Under the pieces are notes generated by a model that worked only from the letters and a program-made list of their open reading frames with translations, had not been told where the DNA came from and did not search any database. This document shows positions 50,708 to 60,236 of a stretch of DNA of 64,000 bases, one piece after another. The stretch comes from Rhodopseudomonas sp. BAL398 (GTDB lineage: Bacteria > Pseudomonadota > Alphaproteobacteria > Rhizobiales > Xanthobacteraceae), in the NCBI RefSeq assembly GCF_033001325.1, contig NZ_CP133111.1, positions 5,751,001-5,815,000 on the forward strand, in the 5' to 3' direction. Every line of letters starts with the position of its first letter. Position 1 is the first letter of the stretch. Both the position numbers and the translations under genes were made by a program.

Positions 50708-51906
50708 GCGAGGTCATAATCGTTCTCAATGCCGGATCCTCCAGCATCAAATTCGCGCTGTTCGAGGCGCATATGCGACCGACCCCGCAACATTTGATCT
50801 GCGACGGCGCGTTCGACGGCATCGGCCACCGCGTGCATTTCACCGCCACGGATCGCGCCGGTGCGGTGCTGGCCGACGACCATCTGCCGAAAGCGACCAG
50901 TCATGAGGACGCGATTGCCGGATTGATCGGCTGGATCGAGCGCACATTTCCGGATCGGGCGCTGGCCGCGGCGGGCCATCGCGTCGTGCATGGCGGGTTG
51001 GTCTTCACAGCACCGGTGCGCGTCGATGCCGTGGTCCTGCATGCTCTGCGCGAGCTCGTTCCGCTGGCGCCGCTGCATCAGCCGCATAACCTCGCCGCGA
51101 TCGAGGCGCTGGCCAAGCTGCACCCGTCCTTGCCGCAGGTGGCGTGCTTCGACACCGGCTTTCATCATACCCAGCCGGAGGTCGCGGCGGCGTTCGCGCT
51201 GCCGCGACGCATCACCGCGCAGGGCGTCCGGCGCTACGGCTTTCACGGCCTGTCCTATGAATACATCGCCAGCGTGTTGCCTGCCACGCTCGGCGCCGTC
51301 GCCGCCGAGGGCAAAATCGTCGTGGCGCATCTCGGCGGCGGCTCCAGCCTGTGCGCGATGCACGAACGCGCCAGCGTGGCGACCACGATGGGCTTCACCG
51401 CGCTCGACGGGCTGCCGATGGGAAGCCGTTGCGGCAATCTCGACCCAGGCGCGGTGCTGTATCTGATCCAGCAGCAAGGCATGACCGCGGCGGCGGTCAA
51501 CGACATGTTGTATCATGCCTCGGGCATGCTCGGCGTCTCCGGCGTCAGCGACGATATGCGGACTCTGCTGGCGAGCGCGGACCCGCACGCCAAGGAGGCG
51601 ATCGACTTGTTCGTCTACCGGATCGGCCGCGAGTTGGGCTCGCTCGCCGCAGCGCTCGGTGGGCTCGATGCGCTGGTGTTCACCGGCGGCATCGGCGAAC
51701 ACGCCACCGAGATCCGCCGCCTGGTCTGCGCGCAGGCCGGATGGCTCGGCGTGACGCTCGATGCTGCGGCCAACGCCGCCGGCGCCGCGCGCATCACCAT
51801 CGCCGACAGCAAAACATCGGTCTGGGTGATTCCGACCAATGAAGACCTGATGATCGCGCGGCACGTGTGGCGCTTGATCGAGCGGGGCGCTCAGACGAAG
51901 GGATGA
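50704..51906 (+). CDS. ackA: Acetate kinase
   Basis: AckA makes ATP from acyl phosphate and ADP. The 400-residue protein begins with IIVLNAGSSSIKFALFE and has AAGHRVVHGG, FDTGFHH, RRYGFHGLSYEY, HLGGGSSLCAM and FTGGIGEHATEIR, all acetate kinase signatures. ATG 50704 overlaps the stop of the transacylase gene, so both are coupled and form a substrate-level phosphorylation unit. Propionate or butyrate could also be used. Confidence 0.95.
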   Translation: MSEVIIVLNAGSSSIKFALFEAHMRPTPQHLICDGAFDGIGHRVHFTATDRAGAVLADDHLPKATSHEDAIAGLIGWIERTFPDRALAAAGHRVVHGGLVFTAPVRVDAVVLHALRELVPLAPLHQPHNLAAIEALAKLHPSLPQVACFDTGFHHTQPEVAAAFALPRRITAQGVRRYGFHGLSYEYIASVLPATLGAVAAEGKIVVAHLGGGSSLCAMHERASVATTMGFTALDGLPMGSRCGNLDPGAVLYLIQQQGMTAAAVNDMLYHASGMLGVSGVSDDMRTLLASADPHAKEAIDLFVYRIGRELGSLAAALGGLDALVFTGGIGEHATEIRRLVCAQAGWLGVTLDAAANAAGAARITIADSKTSVWVIPTNEDLMIARHVWRLIERGAQTKG

Positions 51907-52085
51907 GGAACCTTCCTGTTGGCTGGCCGTTGCGAGGCCAACGGGACCGTTGTGGGCGACAATGAGCGCCGTGGACAATGAACGCCGTATCGCTGCGCGG
52001 CGGAATGGCACTGGCGCGGACCGCCGGCGCCACACGGAATGATCGAGATTTCGGGGGCCACGAGATCTTTGGAATGGGGACAACA

Positions 52086-54581
52086 ATGTCCGAAAATGCG
52101 TGCTCGGCTCACTCTTTCAGTTCAACCGCGAATGACCGGGCGATTGTCGCGCCGGGCGATACGGTCGGCGGTCAGATTGACAATCAAGGCCACGGATTGA
52201 CCGAAGCCGAGGCTGCTCGGCGGCTCAGCCAATATGGCGAGAACGCCCTCGCCGAACACCGCGTCGGAGTCGTCGAGCGGCTGATGCATTTCTTCTGGGG
52301 GCCGATCCCCTGGATGATCGAGATTGCCGCGCTGTTGTCTGCGGTGCTGAGGCACTGGGCCGATCTCGTCATCATCCTGACCATGCTGATCATCAATGCC
52401 GGCGTCGGCTTCTGGCAGGAGTTCAAGGCCGACAACGCGGTGGCCCTGCTCAAGCAGCGGCTGGCGCTGAAAGCGCGCGTCCGCCGCGACGGCGTCTGGA
52501 AGGACGTCGAGGCGACAACCCTGGTCCCCGGCGATGCGGTGCTGGTCAAGCTCGGCAACATCGTGCCGGCCGATCTCAAGCTCGTTTCCGGCTCCTATCT
52601 CAGCGTCGACCAGTCGGCGCTGACCGGGGAATCGCTCCCCGTCGACAAGAAGGTCGGCGACGACGTCTATTCCGGCTCGATCGCCAAGCAGGGCGAAATG
52701 ATCGGGACCGTCACCGCCACCGGAACGAAGACCTATTTCGGCAAAACCGCGGGCCTGGTGCAGCAGGCGACGACGGTCTCGCATTTCCAGCGCGCGGTGC
52801 TGCGGATCGGCAATTTCCTGATCCTGATGACGGTCGGCCTAGTGCTGGTGATCGCGCTGGCCGCCTTGTTCCGCCACGATCCCTGGGCAGAGACGCTGGA
52901 ATTTGCGCTGATTCTGACGGTGGCCTCGATTCCCGTGGCTTTGCCGGCGGTGCTGTCGGTGACCATGGCGGTCGGCGCGGAGCGGCTGGCGCGGATGAAG
53001 GCGATCGTATCGCGGCTGGTGTCGATCGAGGAAATGGCCGGCATGAACATGCTGTGCAGCGACAAGACCGGCACCATGACCAAGAACGAACTGACGCTGG
53101 GCGATCTCGAACCGATGCAAGGCGTCAGCCGCGACGACCTGATCCTTTCGGCTGCGCTGGCGTCGCGCCGCGATGCGCCGGATGCGATCGATCAGGCGAT
53201 TCTCGCCGGCGCGCCCGCGGCTGACGTGCTCGACAGCTATCGTGTGCTGAGCTTCCAGCCGTTCGACCCGGTCGCCAAGCGCGCCGAGGCCGAGGTCGAA
53301 CGCGACGGCAGGCGCTTTCGGGTCGCCAAAGGCGCGCCTCAGGCGATCTCCGCGCTCTGTGGCCCCGGCGCCGAACAGGCCCGGACGGTGGCCGCGGCGG
53401 TCGAGCGCGACGCCTTGCGCGGTTTTCGCACGCTCGCGGTGGCCCGCACCGACGCCGACGGCGAATGGCGGTTTCTCGGACTATTGCCGATGTTCGATCC
53501 GCCGCGCGACGATTGTGCCGAGACCATCGGGGCGATTCGCGCGATGGGTGTCGACATCAAGATGGTCACCGGCGATCACGAGGCAATCGCCAGCGAAATC
53601 GCCGGCAAGCTGCAACTTGGCAAGAACATCGTCGTCGCCGACAGTGTGTTCGCGCAGGCCGACGCTGCCGGGCAATTGGCACGGATCGTCGCCGCCGATG
53701 GCTTCGCGAGGGTGTTTCCGGAGCACAAATTCAAAATCGTCAAGACGCTGCAGGACGCCGGGTATATCGTCGGCATGACCGGCGATGGCGTCAATGATGC
53801 CCCGGCGCTGAAGCAGGCCGACGACGGCATCGCGGTCAGCGGGGCGACCGACGCTGCACGCGCCGCCGCCGATCTGGTACTGACCGCGCCGGGCCTGTCG
53901 GTGATCGCCGCCGCGATCGAGGAGGCGCGCCGCATTTTCGAGCGGATGAACAGCTACGCGATCTATCGCATCGCCGAGACCATTAGGTTGCTGCTGTTCA
54001 TGACCGCCAGCATTCTGGTGTTCAATTTCTACCCGGTTACCGCGGTGATGGTGGTGCTGCTGGCCCTGCTCAACGATCTGCCGATCATGATGATCGCCTA
54101 TGACAACGCCCCGGTCGCGCCCGGCCCGGTACGCTGGGACATGAGGCGCGTCCTCGTGGTCGCCTCGGTGCTCGGCGTCTACGGCGTGATCGAGAGCTTC
54201 GGCTTGTTCTGGATCGCGCGCGACTATCTCGGGCTCGATCCGTCGCTGGTGCAGCCGCTGATCTTCCTCAAGCTGCTGGTCTCCGGCCACATGACGATCT
54301 ACCTCACCCGCAACACCGGCGCGATCTGGCAACGGCCGCTGCCGAGCTGGAAGCTTGTGGTGCCCTGCGAATCGACGCAGCTGATCGGCACGCTGGTCGT
54401 CGTCTATGGCTGGTTCATGTCGCCGACCGGCTGGCAGCTCGCCTTGATGGTCTGGGCCTATGCGCTGGTCTCGTTCGTGGTGGCCAGTCTCATCAAGATC
54501 GAGACCTATCGGCTGCTCGACCATCGGGGTTCGCAGTCGCGTCACCTGCGCCGCATCGAGCGCCACGTTGCCTCGGCGTGA
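52086..54581 (+). CDS. Plasma-membrane-type (P3A) proton-pumping P-type ATPase
   Basis: The 831-residue pump has the P-type motifs TGES (180-183), phospho-Asp327 in CSDKTGTMTKNEL, KGAPQ and MTGDGVNDAPALK. ALLNDLPIMMIAYDNA resembles the M6 segment of fungal and plant H+-ATPases with its proton-carrying Asp. Soluble C-terminal autoinhibitory extensions of the eukaryotic pumps are absent. GGGGA (52076-52080) supports ATG 52086; earlier in-frame ATGs exist at 51978 and 52074. It would spend ATP to export protons, like the N-ATPase. It is separated from ackA by about 180 bases. Confidence 0.92.
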   Translation: MSENACSAHSFSSTANDRAIVAPGDTVGGQIDNQGHGLTEAEAARRLSQYGENALAEHRVGVVERLMHFFWGPIPWMIEIAALLSAVLRHWADLVIILTMLIINAGVGFWQEFKADNAVALLKQRLALKARVRRDGVWKDVEATTLVPGDAVLVKLGNIVPADLKLVSGSYLSVDQSALTGESLPVDKKVGDDVYSGSIAKQGEMIGTVTATGTKTYFGKTAGLVQQATTVSHFQRAVLRIGNFLILMTVGLVLVIALAALFRHDPWAETLEFALILTVASIPVALPAVLSVTMAVGAERLARMKAIVSRLVSIEEMAGMNMLCSDKTGTMTKNELTLGDLEPMQGVSRDDLILSAALASRRDAPDAIDQAILAGAPAADVLDSYRVLSFQPFDPVAKRAEAEVERDGRRFRVAKGAPQAISALCGPGAEQARTVAAAVERDALRGFRTLAVARTDADGEWRFLGLLPMFDPPRDDCAETIGAIRAMGVDIKMVTGDHEAIASEIAGKLQLGKNIVVADSVFAQADAAGQLARIVAADGFARVFPEHKFKIVKTLQDAGYIVGMTGDGVNDAPALKQADDGIAVSGATDAARAAADLVLTAPGLSVIAAAIEEARRIFERMNSYAIYRIAETIRLLLFMTASILVFNFYPVTAVMVVLLALLNDLPIMMIAYDNAPVAPGPVRWDMRRVLVVASVLGVYGVIESFGLFWIARDYLGLDPSLVQPLIFLKLLVSGHMTIYLTRNTGAIWQRPLPSWKLVVPCESTQLIGTLVVVYGWFMSPTGWQLALMVWAYALVSFVVASLIKIETYRLLDHRGSQSRHLRRIERHVASA

Positions 54582-54613
54582 TCCGTCCCGTTCCGCAATC
54601 AAAGGAAGCTAAG

Positions 54614-55744
54614 ATGCAACAAGAAGCGCCCGTGAAGCCCTCCGATCTGTCGTTGGCCAGCGTCCCGGCGTTCTGGCCGATGTCGCTGGCGGCCACGATG
54701 TTCGAGCAAGGCACCGCTCTCGTCGCCAAGAACCTCAAATTCGTGGACGAGGAGATCAAGATCCACGGCAATCTGCGGCCGCAATTGGCGACGCCGAACC
54801 GGGTCCGGCTCGATCTGCGCACCATGGTGCTGCGCGACTATGGCACGCCGGGCGGCATTCCCACGCTGGTCGACGCGCCGCATGCCGGCCACACCGCAAT
54901 GATCGCCGATTATCACAAGGGCCAGAGCCTGGTGGAGACGCTGCTGGCCAACGGCATCGGACACGTCGCCTTGACCGACTGGAAGTCGGCCACCGACGAC
55001 ATGAAGGATCTGGAGATCGACAACTACCTCGCCGAGATGGTGGTGGCGATCGACGACCTCGGCGGCCGGGTCAATCTGGTCGGGCTGTGTCAGGGCGGTT
55101 GGGTCTCGGCGATGATCGCCGCGCGATTTCCCGACAAGGTCAACGCATTGGTGCTGGCCGGGGCGCCGATCGACACCGACGCCGGTGACGGCCCGATCAA
55201 GCGGATGGCCCACAAATCTCCGGCCTCGTTCTATCAGGAGCTGGTCGGTCTCGGCGGCGGCCTGATGAAGGGCAAATTCATGTTGCGGGGCTGGAAGAAC
55301 ATGCATCCGCAGCAGCATTATATTCAGGACTACATCGATCTGTACGAACACATCGACGAACCCGGCTATCTGGCCAAGGAGGAGACGTTCGAGAGCTGGT
55401 ATGAAAACCCGATCGACCTGCCGGGGCGCTGGTACATTCAGGTGATCACCCAATTGTTCAAGGAGAACAGGCTGGCCAAGGGCGAGTTCGTCGGCCTTGG
55501 CCGCAAGCTCAATCTGCGCGACATCACCTGTCCGGCCTATCTGCTGGCGGGCGCCAGCGACGATATCACCACGCCCGAGCAGGTGCTCGATGCGGCCAAA
55601 TATCTCGGAACGCCAGCCGATCGCATCATGCACAAGACGGTGCCGGGCGGTCACATCGGTCTGTTCATGGGCGCGCGGACATTGCAAGAGCATTGGCCGC
55701 CGATCGCACAATGGATCGTCGCGCAATCGCGCGCATCCGCGTGA
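54614..55744 (+). CDS. PhaC-like alpha/beta hydrolase with Cys nucleophile
   Basis: The 376-residue protein has a lipase-box-like LVGLCQGGWV whose nucleophile is Cys159, as in polyhydroxyalkanoate synthases, with the later Asp in AGASDDITTPEQ and the His in VPGGHIGLFMG. Its size is that of class III PhaC, but no PhaE partner lies nearby. AAGGAAG precedes the ATG at 54614. It could polymerise or thiolyse hydroxyacyl units made by the MaoC domain upstream. Alternatives are an intracellular PHA depolymerase or another acyltransferase. Confidence 0.72.
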   Translation: MQQEAPVKPSDLSLASVPAFWPMSLAATMFEQGTALVAKNLKFVDEEIKIHGNLRPQLATPNRVRLDLRTMVLRDYGTPGGIPTLVDAPHAGHTAMIADYHKGQSLVETLLANGIGHVALTDWKSATDDMKDLEIDNYLAEMVVAIDDLGGRVNLVGLCQGGWVSAMIAARFPDKVNALVLAGAPIDTDAGDGPIKRMAHKSPASFYQELVGLGGGLMKGKFMLRGWKNMHPQQHYIQDYIDLYEHIDEPGYLAKEETFESWYENPIDLPGRWYIQVITQLFKENRLAKGEFVGLGRKLNLRDITCPAYLLAGASDDITTPEQVLDAAKYLGTPADRIMHKTVPGGHIGLFMGARTLQEHWPPIAQWIVAQSRASA

Positions 55745-55912
55745 GCCGGCACCGCCGGGCGACAAAATCCCGTGACTGCGCACCACGCGTCGCGGCGAGC
55801 CAAAGTTTCTCCCCATTCAGGTTCATGCTGCGGTCGGCGTCGACCGACCCTCGACCACGACGGGCCATGTCGAAGTCGATCCGCGTCGGCGCGATGACGA
55901 GAGGTGACGGCG

Positions 55913-56125
55913 ATGCCTCAGTTTGATCCGTATCTGATTCAGCTGATGAGAACCGCGCTTGAAGAGGTGATGAAGCGCGTGCCGCTTGAACACGCCACGC
56001 CGGCGGTGAAGGCTCATCTGGCCGAATGCATTCTCAAGGCGGCAGCGCAGGGGCAGACCAGCTATGACGGCTTGATCGCCTCCGCCGCGGATCAGATCAA
56101 CGCGATCGTCGCCTGGCTGACCTGA
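55913..56125 (+). CDS. Small hypothetical protein, 70 aa
   Basis: I do not recognise this small protein. It is probably all-helical (PYLIQLMRTALEEVMKRVP, VKAHLAECILKAAAQGQ) with no signal peptide or cysteine pair. GAGAGG precedes ATG 55913; a GTG at 55904 is also in frame. Its 3' end overlaps the convergent lysR gene by 34 bases. Codon use looks like that of its neighbours. Confidence 0.6.
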   Translation: MPQFDPYLIQLMRTALEEVMKRVPLEHATPAVKAHLAECILKAAAQGQTSYDGLIASAADQINAIVAWLT

Positions 56126-57012
56126 GCGGGCGGCACACCTTCCGCGACCAGCCGGTCGAATTCCTGCCCGGCCTGCGTCACATAGCGCTCCTTGTGCCGC
56201 AGCGTGAAGAATTGCCGTTTCGGCATCGCGACGTCGACCGCGACCAGCGTTCCGGCCTTGATCGCGGCCGCGACGACCAGCCGCGACACCACCGTCACGC
56301 CGGCGCCGGCTTCGACCGCCGAGCGCACCGCTTCGTTGGAGGGCAGTTCCAGCGCGACGTTCAACTGGCGCGGATCGACGCCGAGGCCAGGCAGCGCGGC
56401 TTCGAACATCGATCGGGTCCCTGAACCGCGCTCGCGCAGGATCCAGCGCGCGGTGGCGAAATTGCGCGGCAGCGGCGCGCGCGTCGCCCAGGGATGCGCG
56501 GGATGGACCACCAGCACCAGGTCGTCATCGGCCACCGGCGAGATCGACAGCGTCGGATCATCGATCGCGCCCTCAATGTAACCGATATCGGCGGCGCCCT
56601 CCTGGACCAGCCCGGCGACCGCCTCGGTATTGCCGATCATGACCTTGATGGCGATGCCCGGATGTCGGGCCTGATAGCGGCCGATCATCGGCGGCAGCCA
56701 GTAATTGGCGACGGTCTGGCTCGCGGCCAGGATCAACGAGCCGCTTTTCAATCCGGCAAGATCGGTCAGCACGGTTTCGGCCGCGGCGGCGCGCGCCAGC
56801 ACCGCCCGCGCCTCGACCAGAAACACCCGCCCGGCCTCGGTCAAGGCGATGCGCCGGCCGATCCGATCGAACAAGCGCGTGGCATATTGCGCTTCCAGCG
56901 CGGCGATCGCCGCGCTGGTGGCCGATTGCGTCAGATTGAGGTCGCGCGCGCCCTGGGTGACGTGCTCCCGCGCCGCCACGGCGACGAAGATGCGCAATTG
57001 TTCAAGCGTCAT
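56092..57012 (-). CDS. LysR-family regulator, YeiE/CysB-like
   Basis: The 306-residue protein has the LysR helix-turn-helix (LRIFVAVAAREHVTQGARDLNLTQSA, in part) and a C-terminal co-inducer fold with LILAASQTVANYWLPPMI and ADIGYIEGAIDDP. In E. coli the similar YeiE controls yeiH, whose homologue is the next gene upstream (22 bases). It therefore probably controls that exporter gene and itself. The co-inducer is not shown by the sequence. Confidence 0.85.
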   Translation of the reverse strand: MTLEQLRIFVAVAAREHVTQGARDLNLTQSATSAAIAALEAQYATRLFDRIGRRIALTEAGRVFLVEARAVLARAAAAETVLTDLAGLKSGSLILAASQTVANYWLPPMIGRYQARHPGIAIKVMIGNTEAVAGLVQEGAADIGYIEGAIDDPTLSISPVADDDLVLVVHPAHPWATRAPLPRNFATARWILRERGSGTRSMFEAALPGLGVDPRQLNVALELPSNEAVRSAVEAGAGVTVVSRLVVAAAIKAGTLVAVDVAMPKRQFFTLRHKERYVTQAGQEFDRLVAEGVPPAQVSQATIALI

Positions 57013-57034
57013 GCGGCCTCATCAGGGACTTTCA

Positions 57035-58087
57035 TCACATGGTAATCTTGACCAGCATCAGGCTGAAGCTGGAAATGAACAGCGCGGCGGCAAGCCCCAG
57101 CAGCAGCGGCCGCAACCCCTTGGCGCGCAACTTGTCGATCTTGGTTTCGAGCCCCATCGCCGCCAGCGCCATCGCCAGTAGCAAAGTGGTCGCGCTGGCG
57201 ATCCCGGATTTGATTTCGGGCGGAATGGCGACCAGGCTGTTGAGGCCGACCATGGCGATGAAGCCGAACACGAACCACGGCATCGGCGCCTTGGCCGAGT
57301 TCGCGGCGTGGCCGTGGCGGCGCAGCCGCCGTGCCGCCAACAACCCCAGCGCGATCACCACCGGCGCCAGCAGCATGACGCGGGACAGTTTGGCGATGGT
57401 GGCGAATTCGCCGGAGTCGCGGCCGTTCTGGAATCCGGCCGCCACCACCTGGGCGATTTCGTGGATCGAGGCGCCCGCCCACAAGCCGTAGCCATGCGGG
57501 CTCAGCGCCAGCAGGCCGGGCAGCAGCGGATAGACGAACATCGCGATCGAGCCGAACACGGTGACGCAGGCGATCGCATAGGCGACGTCCTCGTCATGCG
57601 CTTGCGTGACCGTATTGGTGGCGATCACCGCCGAGGCGCCGCAGATCGAGGTGCCGGCGGCGATCAGTTCGGTGAGCTTGCGATCGACGCCGAGCAGGCG
57701 GCCGAGCCAGGTGGTGAACAGAAAGGTCGCGACCAGCGTCAGCGCGATCACTGCGATGCCTTTGCCGCCGACGGCGGCGACCTGCGCGGCGGTCAGCTGC
57801 AGGCCGAGCAGCACGATGGCCAGGCGAAGCAGCCGGCGCAGCGCGAAGGCGACGCCGGCGTGGGCCTTGTGCGGTGTGCCGATCACGTTCTGAAACGCGA
57901 TCCCGATCACGATCGCCAGAATCATCGGGCTGAAAAATGTCGCGCCGGGCAATTGCCGCAGCGCATAGGCGGCGGCGGTGACGATCGCCGCCAGCAACAG
58001 GCCCGGCCAGATGCCGGTGGCGAGCGGCGGCGCCTGTGGCTCGCTGGCCGCGTGTGGCAAAGTTGGGTTGCGGACCAGTGCGTTCAT
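57035..58087 (-). CDS. YeiH-family (putative sulfate exporter/UPF0324) membrane protein
   Basis: The 350-residue protein has about ten membrane helices with [23 protein letters not shown] and [20 protein letters not shown], both YeiH signatures. The family is annotated as putative sulfate exporters; substrate is not proven. AAAGGA precedes ATG 58087. A cluster of palindromes lies 48-101 bases before the start. A LysR regulator gene follows on the same strand. Confidence 0.85.
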   Translation of the reverse strand: MNALVRNPTLPHAASEPQAPPLATGIWPGLLLAAIVTAAAYALRQLPGATFFSPMILAIVIGIAFQNVIGTPHKAHAGVAFALRRLLRLAIVLLGLQLTAAQVAAVGGKGIAVIALTLVATFLFTTWLGRLLGVDRKLTELIAAGTSICGASAVIATNTVTQAHDEDVAYAIACVTVFGSIAMFVYPLLPGLLALSPHGYGLWAGASIHEIAQVVAAGFQNGRDSGEFATIAKLSRVMLLAPVVIALGLLAARRLRRHGHAANSAKAPMPWFVFGFIAMVGLNSLVAIPPEIKSGIASATTLLLAMALAAMGLETKIDKLRAKGLRPLLLGLAAALFISSFSLMLVKITM

Positions 58088-58134
58088 GACCGAGTTCCTT
58101 TGATTGCTCTCTCGGCCGACCATCACAATAATCG

Positions 58135-58188
58135 ATCAATCGATCCAACGCATAATATGCGTTAAATCGTTCGGTTCAATCGATTGAT
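58135..58188. promoter_or_regulatory. Palindrome cluster upstream of the YeiH-type gene
   Basis: ATCAATCGAT (58135-58144) and ATCGATTGAT (58179-58188) are perfect 10-bp inverted arms. Between them AACGCATA-A-TATGCGTT (58147-58163) is a separate perfect palindrome. The region is AT-rich in GC-rich DNA and is the likely promoter and LysR operator; several T-N11-A dyads fit in it. Confidence 0.6.
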
Positions 58189-58207
58189 TCTGGAGGGTTG
58201 GCTCGGC

Positions 58208-59542
58208 TCAACCGGCCGGCAGGTCCAGTTCGGCGCGCAGCCCGCCGAGCGGCGAGGGCGACAGCGTCAGCCGACCGCCATAGAGCTCGGCCAGATGTGC
58301 CACGATCGACAGGCCAAGCCCGTGGCCCGGCTTGTCGGTGTCGAGCCGGCCGCCGCGCGCGAGTGCCGCGGTCCGGCCCGCGGCGTCGAGGCCCGGGCCG
58401 TCATCGTCGATGGTGACGGCAAGTCGTTCGCCGGCGACGGCCGCGCCGATCTCGATCCGCTCGCGGGCCCATTTGCCGGCATTGTCGGCGAGGTTGCCGA
58501 TCATCTCGCCGAGATCGTCGGCCTGGCCGGCGAAGCATGCATCCGCTTGCGTGGCGACCGTGATGGCGCGTTCCGGATACAGCCGCTTCAGGCTGAACTG
58601 CACGTCGGCCAGCACGCCGTCGAGCGCCGCGCGGGCATGCGGCGAGCGGAAACCGGCGGCGGCACGGGCGCGCACCAAATGATGCTCGACCGCCTGGCGC
58701 ATCTTGCTGATCTCGGCCTTGATGATGCCGCCGGCTTGCTCGTCGAGTTGGCCGGCCTCGTTGCTGATCACCGCGATCGGCGTCTTCAGCGCGTGGGCGA
58801 GGTCGCCGGCCTGTTCGCGAGCGCGTTCGATCATCGCCTGCCGCTGCCGCAACAGAGCGTTGATCTCCTGGATCAGCGGCAGCACCTCGGCGGGGCTGTC
58901 GCGCTCGGCGAGCTGGTCGCGCGATCCGAGCCGGATGGCGTTCAGCGCCGATCGCACATGGCGCAGCGGCCGCAACCCATAGCCGACCTGCAACAGCACC
59001 AGGACGCCCAGCGTGAGCCCGAGCACCCCGAGCGACAGCGCCAGATTGCCGGCGAAGCGGCGGACGTCGGTATGGATGTCGGTGCATGGCCCGGCGACCA
59101 GCACCGTCAGCGGCTGCGGCCGTCCCGGCAGCACGATGTCCTGCACGATCAGCCGCAGATTCTCGCCCGCCGGACCTTTGACATAGCGATAGGCGTGGGG
59201 TTGTCCGACACCCGGGCCGGGGACGCCGAGCGACCGGCCGCTCAGCGAGGGCGACGCGCGCAGGATCCCGCCGTCGGCCAGAATTTCCCAATACCAGCCG
59301 GATAGCGCCGGCTGAAACCGCGGATCGGCGGGCTCCCACGACAATGTGGGGGCGCCATCGGCGCCGATCTCGGCGCCCGCCGCCAGCTCTTCCAGATGAT
59401 CGTAGAGCGTGCGGTCGAAGCGCTGTTCGATGTGAGAACGAAACAGCCAGACCAGCAGCACGCCGGTGATGGCGAGCGACACCACGATCCAGGCCAACGA
59501 GGCGATGACCAGACGAAACCGGAGCGAGGGCGCGTGCGTCAT
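58208..59542 (-). CDS. Sensor histidine kinase (PhoQ/QseC-like)
   Basis: The 444-residue kinase has two membrane helices (about 12-32 and 165-190) around a periplasmic domain of some 130 residues, a HAMP-like stretch, the H box DLAHALKTPIAVISNEA, an N box NLADNAGKWA and G boxes DDDGPGLD and HGLGLSIV. It partners the response regulator whose gene overlaps its start by four bases. The nearby PepSY and Cys-rich secreted proteins suggest an envelope or metal signal, but this is inference. Confidence 0.9.
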   Translation of the reverse strand: MTHAPSLRFRLVIASLAWIVVSLAITGVLLVWLFRSHIEQRFDRTLYDHLEELAAGAEIGADGAPTLSWEPADPRFQPALSGWYWEILADGGILRASPSLSGRSLGVPGPGVGQPHAYRYVKGPAGENLRLIVQDIVLPGRPQPLTVLVAGPCTDIHTDVRRFAGNLALSLGVLGLTLGVLVLLQVGYGLRPLRHVRSALNAIRLGSRDQLAERDSPAEVLPLIQEINALLRQRQAMIERAREQAGDLAHALKTPIAVISNEAGQLDEQAGGIIKAEISKMRQAVEHHLVRARAAAGFRSPHARAALDGVLADVQFSLKRLYPERAITVATQADACFAGQADDLGEMIGNLADNAGKWARERIEIGAAVAGERLAVTIDDDGPGLDAAGRTAALARGGRLDTDKPGHGLGLSIVAHLAELYGGRLTLSPSPLGGLRAELDLPAG

Positions 59543-60204
59543 GGCTGTTGCGCGCCGATCTCGTAACCCTGACCGCGGCGGGTGCGGATCAATTCGGCGC
59601 CGACCTTCTTGCGCAGCCGGTTGATCAACACCTCGATCACATTGGAATCGCGATCGTCGTCCTGCCCATAGATATGTTCGGTGAGTTCGGTCTTGGAGAC
59701 GACCTTGCCATTGTGCATCATCAGATAGGCCAGCGCGCGATATTCCAGCGCGGTGAGGTCGAGCGGCGCGCCGTCGCGGCTGATGCGCTGCGACGATGGG
59801 TCGAGGCACAGGCCGGCGGAGCTGATTTCGGCCGCGGCATGGCCGGAGGCGCGGCGGATCAGCGCCTCGAGCCGCGCCCGGAGCTCCTCGATCTCGAACG
59901 GTTTGGCGAGATAATCGTCGGCGCCTTCGCGTAGCCCCACCACCTTTTCCCGCCACGACGCCCGCGCGGTCAGGATCAGCACCGGCATCGCACGTTTGGC
60001 GCTGCGCCAACGCCGCAACACCGACAATCCGTCGATCACCGGCAGGCCGAGATCGAGAATGACGGCATCGTAGTCCTCGCTGTCGCCGCGAAACCAGCCG
60101 TCCTCGCCATCGGTGCTGTGATCGACCATGTAGCCGGCATGGCCCAGCGCATCGGCGATCTGCCGCGCCAGCCTGATATCATCTTCGATCAGTAAAATTC
60201 GCAA
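59539..60204 (-). CDS. OmpR-family response regulator
   Basis: The 221-residue protein has a receiver domain (Asp51 in VILDLGLPVIDG, KPF switch in YLAKPFEIEEL) and a winged-helix output domain with LTALEYRALAYLMMH and NRLRKKVGAELIRTRRGQGY. It belongs to the PhoP/QseB group. It is co-transcribed with its kinase and with the PepSY gene 32 bases upstream. Confidence 0.93.
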   Translation of the reverse strand: MRILLIEDDIRLARQIADALGHAGYMVDHSTDGEDGWFRGDSEDYDAVILDLGLPVIDGLSVLRRWRSAKRAMPVLILTARASWREKVVGLREGADDYLAKPFEIEELRARLEALIRRASGHAAAEISSAGLCLDPSSQRISRDGAPLDLTALEYRALAYLMMHNGKVVSKTELTEHIYGQDDDRDSNVIEVLINRLRKKVGAELIRTRRGQGYEIGAQQP

Positions 60205-60236
60205 GCTGCGCTCCCGCGCTCATGCCGCTCGCCGGG

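Noticed and set aside
51919-51933. TTGGCTGGCCGTTGC upstream of the P-type ATPase as a sigma54 promoter
   Set aside because: Only nine bases separate GG and GC; the consensus needs ten.
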